From positions 1-64,000 of the forward strand of contig CANFCK010000023.1 of assembly GCA_947445035.1 (NCBI GenBank): a stretch of 64,000 bases of DNA, given 5' to 3'. A program made the translations under genes and the position numbers. The stretch is from Deltaproteobacteria bacterium. GTDB taxonomy: Bacteria > Myxococcota_A > UBA796 > SXON01. Below are positions 8,388-17,164 of the stretch, piece after piece. The notes beneath the pieces were generated by a model that saw only the letters and a list, made by a program, of their open reading frames with translations, did no database searches and was not told the DNA's origin. The stretch's first letter is position 1, and every line of letters begins with the position of its first letter.

Positions 8388-9728
8388 ATGCACACCGAAA
8401 CCGTGTCTGAAGAATCCGGCGAGGCCGCCCTCGCATTCCTGCTCCGCCCCACGGGGAGTCCTGCCCACATCGACCGCAGCGCTGGCCGCGCCCTGGAGGT
8501 CGCCCGCATCTTTGGCGACGAGGTCGTCGACATCCAGTACTTTGCGCGAACGGAGATCGTTCGCCTGGGCCTGGCTGACGATTTTCCGGTGCCGGTGGAG
8601 CTGCTCCCTGGCGATCACCACGCCTTCTTGGAGCACGACGGGACCGCGTGGGTCGTGCGCTGCGGCGGCGCCTGGGCCGGTTTTGTGGACGAGGGCGACC
8701 GGCGTACCGGCCTGGTCGAGCTCGTCGCCAACGACGGCAGCATGCGCTTGGGCGAGGACCAGACGCTGGTCGTGGAGGTCGGCACCTCGGTCTTCGTCGT
8801 GCGCACGGTGTGGCGCTCTGCTCGCATGCCCGTGCCGCTCGTCGGGGACATCGATCCCGTCGGGGTCCTCGTGGCTGCGAGCGTCAGTGCGGTCGCGCTG
8901 ATGCTCGGCGTGCTCGGCGCGCTCACCCCGCCGCCGACCCACAGCTCGATGGACGATGGCTCCGTCGTCACCACGGTCCAGTTGGTGCTGCCGCTGGAGA
9001 GCAAGCCCACGGCGCTGCCGGTCGAGACCAAGGAGAAAGAGCCCGGCGGCGGCTCCAGCGAAGGGCCCAAGGACCCCAAGAAGTCGTTGGCGAAAGAGCC
9101 CGGCAAGCCCGACGCTGAGGTGGTCCGCAAGAACCTTGAAGACATGTTCGGCGGGCTCGATGCCGCGCTCTCAGAGACGGGAATGCCCGCCGACATGAGG
9201 GCCGGGATCGACTCGCTCACCGCCAGCAAGGGCACCCAGGACATGGGCACCGGGGGTCCCGGCACCGGCCGCTGCATGGGCCACGACTGCAAGGGCTTCG
9301 GTACCGTCGACGGCTCGGGGATCGGCGACAACCCGGGCCCGCGCGGCCGGCCGGCGGCGGCGCGACTGGCGCAGCTGGGCGACGGCCCTCCGAAGGGCAA
9401 GGAGATCGTGGGCGTCGAGGACCCGATCCTCATCGGCGGAATCGACAAGTCGGCGATCGACGCAGTCATCAAGCGCCACATGAATTCGATTCGACACTGC
9501 TACAGCCGGGAGCTGGTCCGAGAACCGTCTCTCGCTGGGAAGATCTCGGTCAAGTTCATCATCGCCAAGGACGGCTCGGTCTCATCGGCCACGGTCGCCA
9601 ACACGTCGATGGGAAGTCCGGCGGTCGAGAGCTGTGTCACCGGGCGCTTCATGCGCATGCAGTTCCCCGAGCTGCGCGGCGGCGGGATCGCGGTGGTGAA
9701 GTACCCCTTCGTGTTCGCCCAAGGCTAA
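8388..9728 (+). CDS. AgmX/PglI-type protein with TonB-like C-terminal domain
   Basis: 446 residues. The ATG at 8388 is preferred over a GTG at 8373 because GGAGGT (8378-8383) lies at the right distance. Residues ~1-145 form a cytoplasmic beta-rich domain. A single hydrophobic segment follows (GVLVAASVSAVALMLGVLGAL), then a long Lys/Pro/Gly-rich spacer. The last ~100 residues (SAIDAVIKRHMNSIRHCYSR, later KFIIAKDGSVSSATV and VESCVTGRFMRMQFPE) are the AgmX/PglI C-terminal domain seen in many myxobacterial proteins. AgmX was found in adventurous gliding-motility screens of Myxococcus xanthus; the biochemical role is a TonB-like periplasm-spanning arm by analogy. No motility genes are adjacent. 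Confidence 0.75.
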   Translation: MHTETVSEESGEAALAFLLRPTGSPAHIDRSAGRALEVARIFGDEVVDIQYFARTEIVRLGLADDFPVPVELLPGDHHAFLEHDGTAWVVRCGGAWAGFVDEGDRRTGLVELVANDGSMRLGEDQTLVVEVGTSVFVVRTVWRSARMPVPLVGDIDPVGVLVAASVSAVALMLGVLGALTPPPTHSSMDDGSVVTTVQLVLPLESKPTALPVETKEKEPGGGSSEGPKDPKKSLAKEPGKPDAEVVRKNLEDMFGGLDAALSETGMPADMRAGIDSLTASKGTQDMGTGGPGTGRCMGHDCKGFGTVDGSGIGDNPGPRGRPAAARLAQLGDGPPKGKEIVGVEDPILIGGIDKSAIDAVIKRHMNSIRHCYSRELVREPSLAGKISVKFIIAKDGSVSSATVANTSMGSPAVESCVTGRFMRMQFPELRGGGIAVVKYPFVFAQG

Positions 9729-9750
9729 CGCGGGGGTAGGCCGCTACGGT

Positions 9751-10539
9751 ATGGGGGGAGGGGTCGCCGGGTCGCCTGGGCCCTTCCCCCGCAGTCCGAT
9801 GGTTGGCGGCCGCCCTTTCGGGCGCCGCGCTCTCGCTGCGGGCGGCGCCCTTCGCTCTATCGCTGCCGCGTCGACGCTCCACATCCGCGACCTGTCGTGG
9901 TCTCGCAGCATCGATCCCAACGTGCACGCCGAAGCGGTGACCGACTTTTCGGGTCAGCTGACCGGGGTCGAGGCCGGCGGGGGCTGGGCGGCGTTCATGG
10001 GGAAAGACGGGTACACGGAAGGACGTGTTGACTATGTGCGAGAGCGTTTTCTTGGGGTGGACTTCGACCGCTGGAACGTGCGGGGCTTCGCGGCAGCGTC
10101 GCCAACGCCGACCACGAACTTCTTTCTGGACTGGGAGCTCGGGCCCACCCCCAACTACAACGTCGAGAGCGCCGCCGAGACCTACTTGGGCTTTGCCTGG
10201 CAGCCCAGCGCCGGGGCCACCGTGTCGCTGTTCGATCGTGCTTCGGTGGACTACACCTTCGTCTACTATCGCTTTGGCCGAGAAGCCTTCTCCGGCGCCG
10301 AGTTCGAAGGCACGCTCAACCGACTGAAGCTCACGGTCAACATCAGCCCGCCGGTGTCGATCCGGCTCATCGAACAGTACAATGCGTTCGAGGACACGTT
10401 GGATTCTTCCCTGCTTTTGGGTTGGCAGAAGAACTACGCAACGGCGGTGTGGTTGGGCGGCCAGGAGTCCCGGAATGTCGAGACCGGTGAGGCGGAGCAC
10501 GGGGTCGTTGGGAAGGTGAGCGTGCTGTTCCGGAACTGA
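9751..10539 (+). CDS. Beta-barrel-type protein, probably the C-terminal part of a DUF5916-like outer-membrane protein
   Basis: 262 codons from an ATG. From about residue 42 on, the protein is a succession of alternating amphipathic strands (FFLDWELGPTPNY, TYLGFAWQPSAG, IRLIEQYNAFEDTLD, SLLLGWQKNYATAVWLGG) ending in KVSVLFRN, the hydrophobic/aromatic end typical of outer-membrane barrels. The strand pattern resembles the last third of DUF5916 proteins, which are normally 700 residues or more (inference). The first 40 residues are low-complexity and there is no signal peptide in this frame. In the next frame (9797-9850) there is a signal-like stretch, RWLAAALSGAALSLRAAPFA, so a frameshift or truncation is likely. 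It may be a decayed gene. Confidence 0.45.
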   Translation: MGGGVAGSPGPFPRSPMVGGRPFGRRALAAGGALRSIAAASTLHIRDLSWSRSIDPNVHAEAVTDFSGQLTGVEAGGGWAAFMGKDGYTEGRVDYVRERFLGVDFDRWNVRGFAAASPTPTTNFFLDWELGPTPNYNVESAAETYLGFAWQPSAGATVSLFDRASVDYTFVYYRFGREAFSGAEFEGTLNRLKLTVNISPPVSIRLIEQYNAFEDTLDSSLLLGWQKNYATAVWLGGQESRNVETGEAEHGVVGKVSVLFRN

Positions 10540-10541
10540 AC

Positions 10542-10547
10542 TATAAT
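10542..10547 (+). promoter_or_regulatory. Possible -10 box upstream of nadA
   Basis: TATAAT lies three bases after the preceding stop codon and 34 bp before the nadA ATG. AT-rich hexamers are rare in this DNA, which makes it notable. No good -35 sequence is visible at 16-18 bp upstream, so the call rests on the -10 match alone. Confidence 0.3.
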
Positions 10548-10581
10548 CGAGGTGTCCCCCGATATATGTTATTCCGCCCCG

Positions 10582-11517
10582 ATGAACGACATCCCGCACG
10601 ACCTGCTCGGCGCGATCGATCGCCTCCGCAAGGAGCGCAACGCCGTGATCCTGGCCCACTACTACCAGGACGACGACATCCAGGACATCGCCGACTTCAT
10701 CGGCGATTCGCTGCAGCTTGCCAAGGCGGCGCAGACCACCCAGGCCGACGTCATCCTGTTCTGCGGGGTGCACTTCATGGCCGAAACGGCGAAGATCCTC
10801 AACCCCGACCGGGTGGTGATCGTGCCCGATCTCACCGCTGGTTGCTCGCTTGCGGATGCGTGCCCGGCGCCGCTTTTGCAGCGGATGAAGGACAAGCACC
10901 CGGGCGCCAGGGTGGTGTCCTACATCAACTGTTCCGCGGCGGTCAAAGCGATCTCGGACGTGATCTGCACCTCCAGCAACGCCGAACGCGTCGTGCGTAG
11001 CATCCCGGCCAGCGACGAGATCATCTTCGCGCCGGACAAGAACCTCGGCGCCTACGTTTCAAAACAGACGGGGAGGGCCATGCATCTGTGGCCGGGAACC
11101 TGCATCGTCCACGAAACATTCAGTGAACGGAAGCTCATCGAACTGTTGTCGAAGCACCCGCTCGCCCACGTCATCGCCCACCCCGAGTGTGAGCTTCACA
11201 TCCTCGCCTACGCCCACTTCATCGGCAGCACGTCGGCGCTTTTGGACTACACTCGCCGCAGCGATGCGCCCGCGTTCATCGTGGCGACCGAATCGGGCAT
11301 CCTCCACCAGATGAAAAAGGTGGCCCCCACCAAGACACTCATCCCGCTCCCCGGCATGGACGAAAACTGCGCCTGCAACGAATGCCCCCACATGCGAAAG
11401 AACACCCTCGAGAAGATGTACCTCGCCCTGCGTGATCTGCAGCCTCGCATCGAAATGGACGAGGGCCTCCGCCAGCGCGCTCTCGTCCCGCTGCAACGCA
11501 TGATGGCGCTCGGTTAG
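10582..11517 (+). CDS. nadA: Quinolinate synthase
   Basis: 311 residues from the ATG at 10582 (MNDIPHDLLGAIDRLRKERN). It shows the three-fold NadA architecture: AVILAHYYQDDDIQDIADFIGDS at the start, ILFCGVHFMAETAKIL, IVPDLTAGCSLADACP, and near the end MDENCACNECPHMRKN. The three cysteines that bind the [4Fe-4S] cluster are those in ILFCG, HPEC/VICTS and the ACNECPHM region. NadA condenses iminoaspartate with dihydroxyacetone phosphate to quinolinate in NAD biosynthesis. nadB and nadC are not in the window. It is the first gene of a same-strand run; the next gene starts four bases after its stop. The reading could begin upstream at a GTG (10552), but the ATG fits the family start. Confidence 0.95.
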   Translation: MNDIPHDLLGAIDRLRKERNAVILAHYYQDDDIQDIADFIGDSLQLAKAAQTTQADVILFCGVHFMAETAKILNPDRVVIVPDLTAGCSLADACPAPLLQRMKDKHPGARVVSYINCSAAVKAISDVICTSSNAERVVRSIPASDEIIFAPDKNLGAYVSKQTGRAMHLWPGTCIVHETFSERKLIELLSKHPLAHVIAHPECELHILAYAHFIGSTSALLDYTRRSDAPAFIVATESGILHQMKKVAPTKTLIPLPGMDENCACNECPHMRKNTLEKMYLALRDLQPRIEMDEGLRQRALVPLQRMMALG

Positions 11518-11520
11518 TCG

Positions 11521-13548
11521 ATGTCGTACCCGCATCTTTTGGCGCCGCTGCGTGTGGCACATATCACCCTACCCAACCGGGTGCTCATGGGTTCGATGCA
11601 CGTAGGTCTAGAGGAAGAAGGCGGCGACTTTCCGAAATTGTCCGCCTATTTTGCCGAGCGGGCGCGCGGGGGTGTCGGGCTCATCGTCACCGGGGGGATC
11701 GCACCCAATCGAGCGGGGCAGGTCAAACCCTTCGCGGCCACGCTCAACTCCTCGAAAGAAGGCCGCCGCCATCGACATGTCACCGACGCCGTCCACGAGG
11801 CGGGCGGGCGCATCTGCATGCAGATACTCCATGCCGGGCGCTACGGATACCACCCGTGGAACGTGGCGCCTTCGCGGGTGAAGTCGCCGATCAGCCCCTT
11901 TTCGCCGTGGGGCCTCACCGGTCGCGGCGTCAAGGGGACCATCGCCGATTTCGTGGCGTGTGCCAAGTTGGCCAAAGACGCCGGCTACGATGGGGTGGAG
12001 GTGATGGGCAGCGAAGGTTACCTCATCAATCAGTTCTTGGTTTCGCGCACCAACCAACGGAAGGACGAGTGGGGAGGGGAGTACGCGGCGCGGATGCGTT
12101 TCCCGGTGGAGATCGTCGCGGGAATACGCGATGTCGTCGGCCCTGATTTCGTGATCGTGTATCGGTTGTCGATGCTCGATCTGGTCCCCGATGGCAGCAC
12201 CTGGGACGAGGTGCTCACGTTGGCGCAGGCGGTCGAAAAGGCCGGCGCTTCCATTCTCAACACCGGCATCGGCTGGCACGAAGCGCGCGTCCCTACGATT
12301 GCGACCATAGTTCCCCGAGGCGCCTTCAGTTGGGTGACGCGGCGCCTGCGTGACGCCGGCGTGGTCAAGGTGCCGCTGGTCACCAGCAATCGCATCAACA
12401 CGCCGGAGGTGGCCGAGGCCATCCTTGCGCGAGGCGACGCCGACATGGTCAGCATGGCGCGGCCGCTCTTGGCCGATCCCGAGTTCGTGAGGAAGGCCTC
12501 CGAAGGGCGCGCCCTCGATATCAACACCTGCATCGCGTGCAACCAGGCCTGCCTCGACCAGATATTCAAGAACCAACGCGCCACCTGCCTCGTGAACCCG
12601 CGCGCCGCCTACGAGACGGAGCTTCGCTTTCAGCCCGCGGCGGTGTCAAGAACTGTCGCCGTCGTGGGTGCGGGTCCCGCGGGGCTGGCGTGTGCCGCCT
12701 ACGCGGCGGAGCGTGGTCATCGGGTGACCTTGTTCGAAGCGCGCAGCAGCCTAGGCGGGCAGTTCGAGCTGGCGATGAAGGTGCCTGGCAAAGAAGAGTT
12801 CGCCGAGACGCTCCGCTATTTCACGCGCCGGCTTGATGCATTGGGCGTTGTTGTTCGATTGGGAACCCGCGCCGACGTCGATGGGCTGCGCGGCTTCGAT
12901 GCGGTGGTGCTCGCCACTGGCGTGGCGCCACGGCCGCTGGGCATCCCCGGCGCCGACCATCCCAAGGTGCTTTCCTACGCCGAGGTGCTGCGCGGCGCTC
13001 CGGTGGGTCGGCGGGTCGCGATCATCGGCACGGGCGGCATCGGTCACGACGTGGCCGAGTTCTTGACACACCAGCACGTCGCCGAAAGTGAGGCGCTGGG
13101 CGCTTTCTTGCAGGAATGGGGCGTCGATGCGGGATGGGGCAGCGATAACCCCGGCCGGGGCGGCCTCGTGCCCGAAGCCCACGCCGCGTCGCCAAGGGAA
13201 GTCACCATGCTTCAGCGGTCTTCCTCCAAAGCGCAGAATCGGCTGGGCAAGACGACGGGCTGGATTCACCGCGCCACGCTTCAGCACCGGAAGATCGCGC
13301 GGCTCTACGAAGTCCAGTACGTCCGCGTCGACGACGCTGGCCTGCACGTGGTCGTCCAGGGTGCCCCGCGCGTGCTGGACGTCGACACCATCGTCGTCTG
13401 TGCGGGCCAAACTTCCGTCGTCGATCTGGTAGTGCCGCTGCGGGCTGCGGGGGTGGCGGTGCAGGTGATCGGAGGGGCGGACGAAGCGGCAGAGCTGGAC
13501 GCGCGGCGGGCAATCTCACAGGGCGCGCAGGTCGCGGCGGCGTTGTGA
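11521..13548 (+). CDS. Old yellow enzyme / 2,4-dienoyl-CoA reductase-like NADH:flavin oxidoreductase
   Basis: 675 residues. Residues 1-~345 form the FMN TIM barrel of the OYE family (HLLAPLRVAHITLPNRVLMGSMH at the start, later GYDGVEVMGSEGYLINQFL and TNQRKDEWGG). Next comes the iron-sulfur site CIACNQACLDQIF...ATCLVNP. The C-terminal half holds Rossmann domains: AVVGAGPAGLACAAYAAERG (FAD) and RVAIIGTGGIGHDVAEFL (NAD(P)). This is the layout of FadH-type dienoyl-CoA reductase and of related trimethylamine and enoate reductases; the substrate is not determined. It starts 3 nt after nadA's stop and its own stop overlaps the next gene's GTG (GTGA), so the cluster is transcribed together. Confidence 0.9.
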   Translation: MSYPHLLAPLRVAHITLPNRVLMGSMHVGLEEEGGDFPKLSAYFAERARGGVGLIVTGGIAPNRAGQVKPFAATLNSSKEGRRHRHVTDAVHEAGGRICMQILHAGRYGYHPWNVAPSRVKSPISPFSPWGLTGRGVKGTIADFVACAKLAKDAGYDGVEVMGSEGYLINQFLVSRTNQRKDEWGGEYAARMRFPVEIVAGIRDVVGPDFVIVYRLSMLDLVPDGSTWDEVLTLAQAVEKAGASILNTGIGWHEARVPTIATIVPRGAFSWVTRRLRDAGVVKVPLVTSNRINTPEVAEAILARGDADMVSMARPLLADPEFVRKASEGRALDINTCIACNQACLDQIFKNQRATCLVNPRAAYETELRFQPAAVSRTVAVVGAGPAGLACAAYAAERGHRVTLFEARSSLGGQFELAMKVPGKEEFAETLRYFTRRLDALGVVVRLGTRADVDGLRGFDAVVLATGVAPRPLGIPGADHPKVLSYAEVLRGAPVGRRVAIIGTGGIGHDVAEFLTHQHVAESEALGAFLQEWGVDAGWGSDNPGRGGLVPEAHAASPREVTMLQRSSSKAQNRLGKTTGWIHRATLQHRKIARLYEVQYVRVDDAGLHVVVQGAPRVLDVDTIVVCAGQTSVVDLVVPLRAAGVAVQVIGGADEAAELDARRAISQGAQVAAAL

Positions 13549-15164
13549 GCGTGGTGGCCGTCGAGTGTGCGGCCGATCTCGTCGTGCTCGACGCCGTCGT
13601 CTACGGGTTGGCTGCGGATGCGGACTACTTCCGGCGCGACGCTGCCTTCGCGGTGACGGGTGGCGAGGTGGTCTGGGTGGGCGAAACGGCGCCGTCCGCA
13701 GCGTGCCTCGCTGGTGTCGGGAAGGTGCTCGATCTCGACGGCGCCATCGTTTTCCCAGGCTTCAGCGACATGCACGTCCACCCGGCGGAGGGGGGGATGG
13801 AAACGCGGATGTTGCCGCTGGACGCGGTGACCAATGGGACGACGCTCGTCGCGGCGGTGGCGACGTGGGCGGCTGGGACACCGAACCGCGCGTGGGTCGA
13901 AGGTGCCGGCTGGGACCCGGTGGCCCTCGACGGCGTTGCACCGCTCGCGGCGCTCGACAGGGCGCTGCCCCTCCGCCCGGTCTTCTTGGCCTCGGCCGAC
14001 GGTCACTCGGCCTTCGTCAACTCGGCGGCGATGCGCGCGGCGGGGCTCGATCCGACGAAACCACCCCGCGGCGGAGTCGTCGACAAGGACGCGCAAGGGC
14101 GCCCGACCGGCTGGATCCGCGAGACGGCGACCGACCTCGTTGCCGGGGCAATCCCTGCCTGGTCGGAGGCAGAGCTGGACGCCTCGGTGGTGGCCGGCGC
14201 CAGCGCGATCTCACACTATGGCATCACGACGGTCATCGACGCCAACGCCGATGGGGACTCGCTCGCAGCGTATCTCCGCATGGACAACGCCGGCCGCCTG
14301 CCGATGCGCGTCTACGCCGCCGTCGAGGTCGGCCCCGCGCATCCGCGGAGCGCCGTCGCTCGCGTGGTGCGGATGGCGAAGGCGTTGCGCTCGCCCCATG
14401 TTCGGGTCAACGCGGTGAAGCTGTTCCTCGACGGGGTGGTGGAGTCCAAGACCGCCGCGCTGGTGGCGCCCTACGTCGATGGCACCAACGGCGCGCTGAA
14501 CTACACCGACGACGAGCTGCAGCGGATCGCCGAGTCCGCCACTCGCAAGGGGCTCCAGCTGCACGCCCACGCCATCGGCGACGGTGCCGTCCGCCAGTTT
14601 CTGAACGTGGTCGAGGCGGTCAAGCCGCCGCCGGACCTGCCCCCGCTGGCCGCCCACCTGGAGCTCATCGATCCCGCTGACATTCCGCGCTTCGTTACGT
14701 TGGGCGTGCGGGGCAACGCGCAGTGGTTGTGGGCCTATCCGGACCCCTATGTCACCCTTTTGACGGTGCCGATCGTGGGCGAGCGGGCCCAGCGGCTGTA
14801 CCCTTTTGGCGAGCTGGCGCGGGCCGGAGCCACCCTCATCGGCGGCAGCGACTGGTCGGTGAGCACGCCGAATCCCTGGCCGGCGATCGAGGTCGCGGTG
14901 ACCCGTCAAGACCCTGATCACCCCGATGGTGCCGTGCTCGCAGCGGAGCAGGCGGTCGATCTGGCGACCGCGGTTCGTTCATTCATGGGGGCGGCCAACG
15001 CGGCGGTGCCCCCCGCCAGCCGTCTTGCCGAGGTCGGCAGTCTCCGCGTCGGCAGCGCCGCGGACTTCGTCGTGTTGGACCGCGACCCCACCACGATTCC
15101 GCCGGCCGAATTGTCGGAGGTGGTTGTGCGACAGACGTGGTTCGAGGGGCGTCGAGTGTTTTGA
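13545..15164 (+). CDS. YtcJ-like metal-dependent amidohydrolase
   Basis: 539 residues from a GTG that overlaps the previous stop by 4 nt. It starts with a beta-sandwich strand set (ADLVVLDAVVYGLAADADYF), followed by the metal-binding HxH in FPGFSDMHVHP. Later come LASADGHSAFVNS, HAHAIGDGAVRQFL (His ligand), LEL...GNAQWLWAYPDP and GGSDWSVSTPNPW with the conserved Asp. The end, AADFVVLDRDPTTIPPAEL, closes the beta-sandwich. This matches the COG1574/YtcJ family; family members hydrolyse amide bonds, but natural substrates are mostly unknown. No signal peptide. Co-transcription with a flavin reductase and a cupin hints at a small catabolic set. Confidence 0.88.
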   Translation: MSVVAVECAADLVVLDAVVYGLAADADYFRRDAAFAVTGGEVVWVGETAPSAACLAGVGKVLDLDGAIVFPGFSDMHVHPAEGGMETRMLPLDAVTNGTTLVAAVATWAAGTPNRAWVEGAGWDPVALDGVAPLAALDRALPLRPVFLASADGHSAFVNSAAMRAAGLDPTKPPRGGVVDKDAQGRPTGWIRETATDLVAGAIPAWSEAELDASVVAGASAISHYGITTVIDANADGDSLAAYLRMDNAGRLPMRVYAAVEVGPAHPRSAVARVVRMAKALRSPHVRVNAVKLFLDGVVESKTAALVAPYVDGTNGALNYTDDELQRIAESATRKGLQLHAHAIGDGAVRQFLNVVEAVKPPPDLPPLAAHLELIDPADIPRFVTLGVRGNAQWLWAYPDPYVTLLTVPIVGERAQRLYPFGELARAGATLIGGSDWSVSTPNPWPAIEVAVTRQDPDHPDGAVLAAEQAVDLATAVRSFMGAANAAVPPASRLAEVGSLRVGSAADFVVLDRDPTTIPPAELSEVVVRQTWFEGRRVF

Positions 15165-15239
15165 CCTACGGCTGCCGCCCGGGCCAGGCCCGGTCGCCGC
15201 GCCATCGCGACGGGCCCCCCGCCGCGATAACGCCCGCGT

Positions 15240-15611
15240 ATGCCGTCCGAAAGCGCCGTCTGGTCTCGCCACGTTGCCGTCCCCGAAACCCCCGCCGGGT
15301 TCACCGTGCGCACCACCGTTCCGGGCAATCCCGACGGCGTGGAAGTCATGCTCGAACGCTGGGAGGCCGGCAGCGCCGAGCCTCCGCACAGCCACCCCGG
15401 GGACGACATGACGGTCGTCGTCGAGGGTCGCATGCGCATCCAGTTCTTCACCCGTGGCGCCGCGGGGCTCGTGGCCGACGGCGGCCCACTAGAGCTCGCT
15501 GACGGGCAGACCGGCTACGTCGGCGCTGGGCGCATCCACGACGCCAGCTACGTCGAGGCGTGCAAGCTGGTCTACGTGCACGACGGCGCATTCGGGTTCG
15601 TCGCCGAATAG
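15240..15611 (+). CDS. Single-domain cupin protein
   Basis: 123 residues. The cupin metal site is visible in PPHSHPGDDMTVVVEGRMRI (G-x5-HxH-like, His residues near 50-52, Glu near 63) and in the second motif GAGRIHDASYVEACKLVYVH. Small stand-alone cupins of this type act as isomerases, dioxygenases or sugar/ligand-binding proteins; no specific activity can be assigned. It lies 75 bp downstream of the amidohydrolase on the same strand and is probably the last gene of that run, followed by a hairpin. Confidence 0.8.
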   Translation: MPSESAVWSRHVAVPETPAGFTVRTTVPGNPDGVEVMLERWEAGSAEPPHSHPGDDMTVVVEGRMRIQFFTRGAAGLVADGGPLELADGQTGYVGAGRIHDASYVEACKLVYVHDGAFGFVAE

Positions 15612-15620
15612 AAACAGGGA

Positions 15621-15650
15621 CCGCCGGGCCGACCGAAGCCGACCCGGCGG
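15621..15650. terminator. Hairpin after the cupin gene
   Basis: CCGCCGGG (15621-15628) and CCCGGCGG (15643-15650) form a perfect 8-bp stem with a 14-nt loop. It lies ten bases after the cupin stop and twelve before the end of a relic gene on the other strand. No T-run follows. Confidence 0.45.
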
Positions 15651-15661
15651 TGGTGGTGGCG

Positions 15662-15960
15662 CTAGCCCCGGAAGCTGTCGACCAGCGGCTCTCCGGAGCG
15701 GATCGCCTCGCGCAGGGTGGTGCGCATCGCGGCCAGCTCGGTCTCCGAGAACAGGCCGTCCGCATGGGTGTCGAAGCGGGCCAAGGGCGGCGGGACCGTG
15801 CCGGTTTCCGGGGGCCCGCCACGCGGGTGTCCACCACCGACCCCTTCGGGCCGCTCTCCGCCGGCGCCTTCGGGCCGCGTCCTCGCCTTCGTAGACCACT
15901 TCCTCCTTCGCCGAGCCGGCCGAGAGCGTCAGCTTGTCGGCCGCGAAGCTGGAGCGGAGT
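15662..15960 (-). pseudogene. C-terminal relic of an EF-hand-like protein
   Basis: On the minus strand the frame ending at the TAG at 15662-15664 reads like real protein: GGPPETGTVPPPLARFDTHA then DGLFSETELAAMRTTLRE and SGEPLVDSFRG. DTHADGLFSETEL resembles an EF-hand-type acidic loop. There is no usable start codon upstream in this frame. In another frame immediately upstream, FAADKLTLSAGSAKEEVVYE also looks protein-like, so the two pieces are probably parts of one gene now separated by a frameshift around 15870-15900. The 5' part is missing: the upstream neighbour is the 3' end of the Rieske gene, joined at the 43-bp repeat. I take this as a decayed or recombined gene. Confidence 0.45.
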
Positions 15961-16003
15961 TCAGTTTTCTTTTCCTCCGTCGCCGAGGGGCACCTCGAGC
16001 GCC
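15961..16003. repeat. 43-bp direct repeat, copy 1 (3' end of the Rieske gene)
   Basis: This segment is identical in 42 of 43 positions to 17165-17207. On the minus strand both copies encode the same ending, ALEVPLGDG followed by GKEN or EKEN and the stop. The single difference is a C/T in the middle of the pyrimidine-rich part. Confidence 0.85.
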
Positions 16004-17013
16004 GCATCGGGAACCGCTGGTGACGGGTTGCCGTAGAACTGCTTGGCCCAGGCCCGATACATCGCCACAGGGCCATCGCCCCGGGCAAGTGCCGGCTGTG
16101 GCAAATAGCGCTTTCGTTTCCAGATCACGGCATCCTGCTCCACTTCGCCGCGGAACGCGCTCAGCACGATTGGCACCAGGATGGGACGAACCATCGCCGT
16201 CGGCAGGTGCCGGAGGAACCCCTCCGTGCGGTCGAGATCGAGCACGGATGCCGCCACGTGCAATTCGACCTCGCCGGGCTCCGTGACCGTCGCCATCACC
16301 AGCAGGCGAATGCGTAGCCCCGCCGTCTGATCGAAGACCTCGACACGGGTGTAGCCCAACCCCCACACCTCGAAGTCGAACTCCTCGCTGAGCAGCGGAA
16401 GCCACGAAACGCCCCTCACCAACGGGCGTTTGAACGCGTAGCGCCCTTCGAGCAGCGGGCCCTCCGCGCGAATCTCCCGCAGCACTCGCACGTCGGAATA
16501 CCCGTGAATCCAGCCGAAATGGCCGTGATCCACGCTGTTCTCCGTGGTCTCCTGCGGGTGGCCGGGCATCGACCAGTGGTCAACTTGGAAGGGCGACCAG
16601 CCCGCCATGTCCACCTCCGGCACCTCCCAGGTGGGCGCGGCCTCGCAGCCGCTCCACCACACGAAGAGGAGTCCGTTTTTCTCCTGCAGGGGGAGCGCCC
16701 GGAGCACCGCTCGCGGTGGCTTGGTGTCGTAGCCGGTGGCCGTGCACTGCCCCGACGTTGAAAATCGAAACCCGTGAAAGGGGCAGCGCAGCTCGTTCCC
16801 CTGCACCGTCCCCCCCTCGCCGAGATGCGCGCCAAGGTGCGGACAGGTGGAGGCGGTGAGCGAGGCCATGCCGTCCATGCCGCGCCACAAAACCCAGTCT
16901 TCTCCCGCGAGGCGTACCACCCGCACCGCGCCCGCGGCCAGCTCAGCGCCGAGGCCCACGAAGTACCACGCCTCCGGGGTACCCAGCGGCGACAACGAGG
17001 GGGTGGCGCTCAT
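15961..17013 (-). CDS. Rieske [2Fe-2S] oxygenase, KshA/DAF-36-like
   Basis: 350 residues. The Rieske cluster ligands are in CPHLGAHLGEGG and CPFHGFRFSTSG (residues ~58 and ~78). The mononuclear iron site is in TENSVDHGHFGWIHGYSD near residue 163 (Asp-x2-His-x4-His). This architecture is that of the terminal oxygenase component of 3-ketosteroid 9-alpha-hydroxylase and of cholesterol 7-desaturases (DAF-36/Neverland), so a sterol or related polycyclic substrate is reasonable but not shown. It would need a separate reductase; a ferredoxin-reductase-like gene occurs at 33911-34609 but is not linked. The last 13 residues are shared with the neighbouring barrel protein through a 43-bp duplication and are probably not native to this family. 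Confidence 0.85.
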   Translation of the reverse strand: MSATPSLSPLGTPEAWYFVGLGAELAAGAVRVVRLAGEDWVLWRGMDGMASLTASTCPHLGAHLGEGGTVQGNELRCPFHGFRFSTSGQCTATGYDTKPPRAVLRALPLQEKNGLLFVWWSGCEAAPTWEVPEVDMAGWSPFQVDHWSMPGHPQETTENSVDHGHFGWIHGYSDVRVLREIRAEGPLLEGRYAFKRPLVRGVSWLPLLSEEFDFEVWGLGYTRVEVFDQTAGLRIRLLVMATVTEPGEVELHVAASVLDLDRTEGFLRHLPTAMVRPILVPIVLSAFRGEVEQDAVIWKRKRYLPQPALARGDGPVAMYRAWAKQFYGNPSPAVPDAALEVPLGDGGKEN

Positions 17014-17164
17014 CGGACGCCGCCCTATGGTAGAGCGGTGGCCGGGGCAAGGGTGGCGACCGACCTACCGAACGAACCGAGCAGGGCGAGGTCGGCGAGG
17101 TCACCCGGGCGGCCCGCCGCCGGCAGCCCTCGGCGGCCGCATCGCCCTCCTTGAAGAGATCAGC

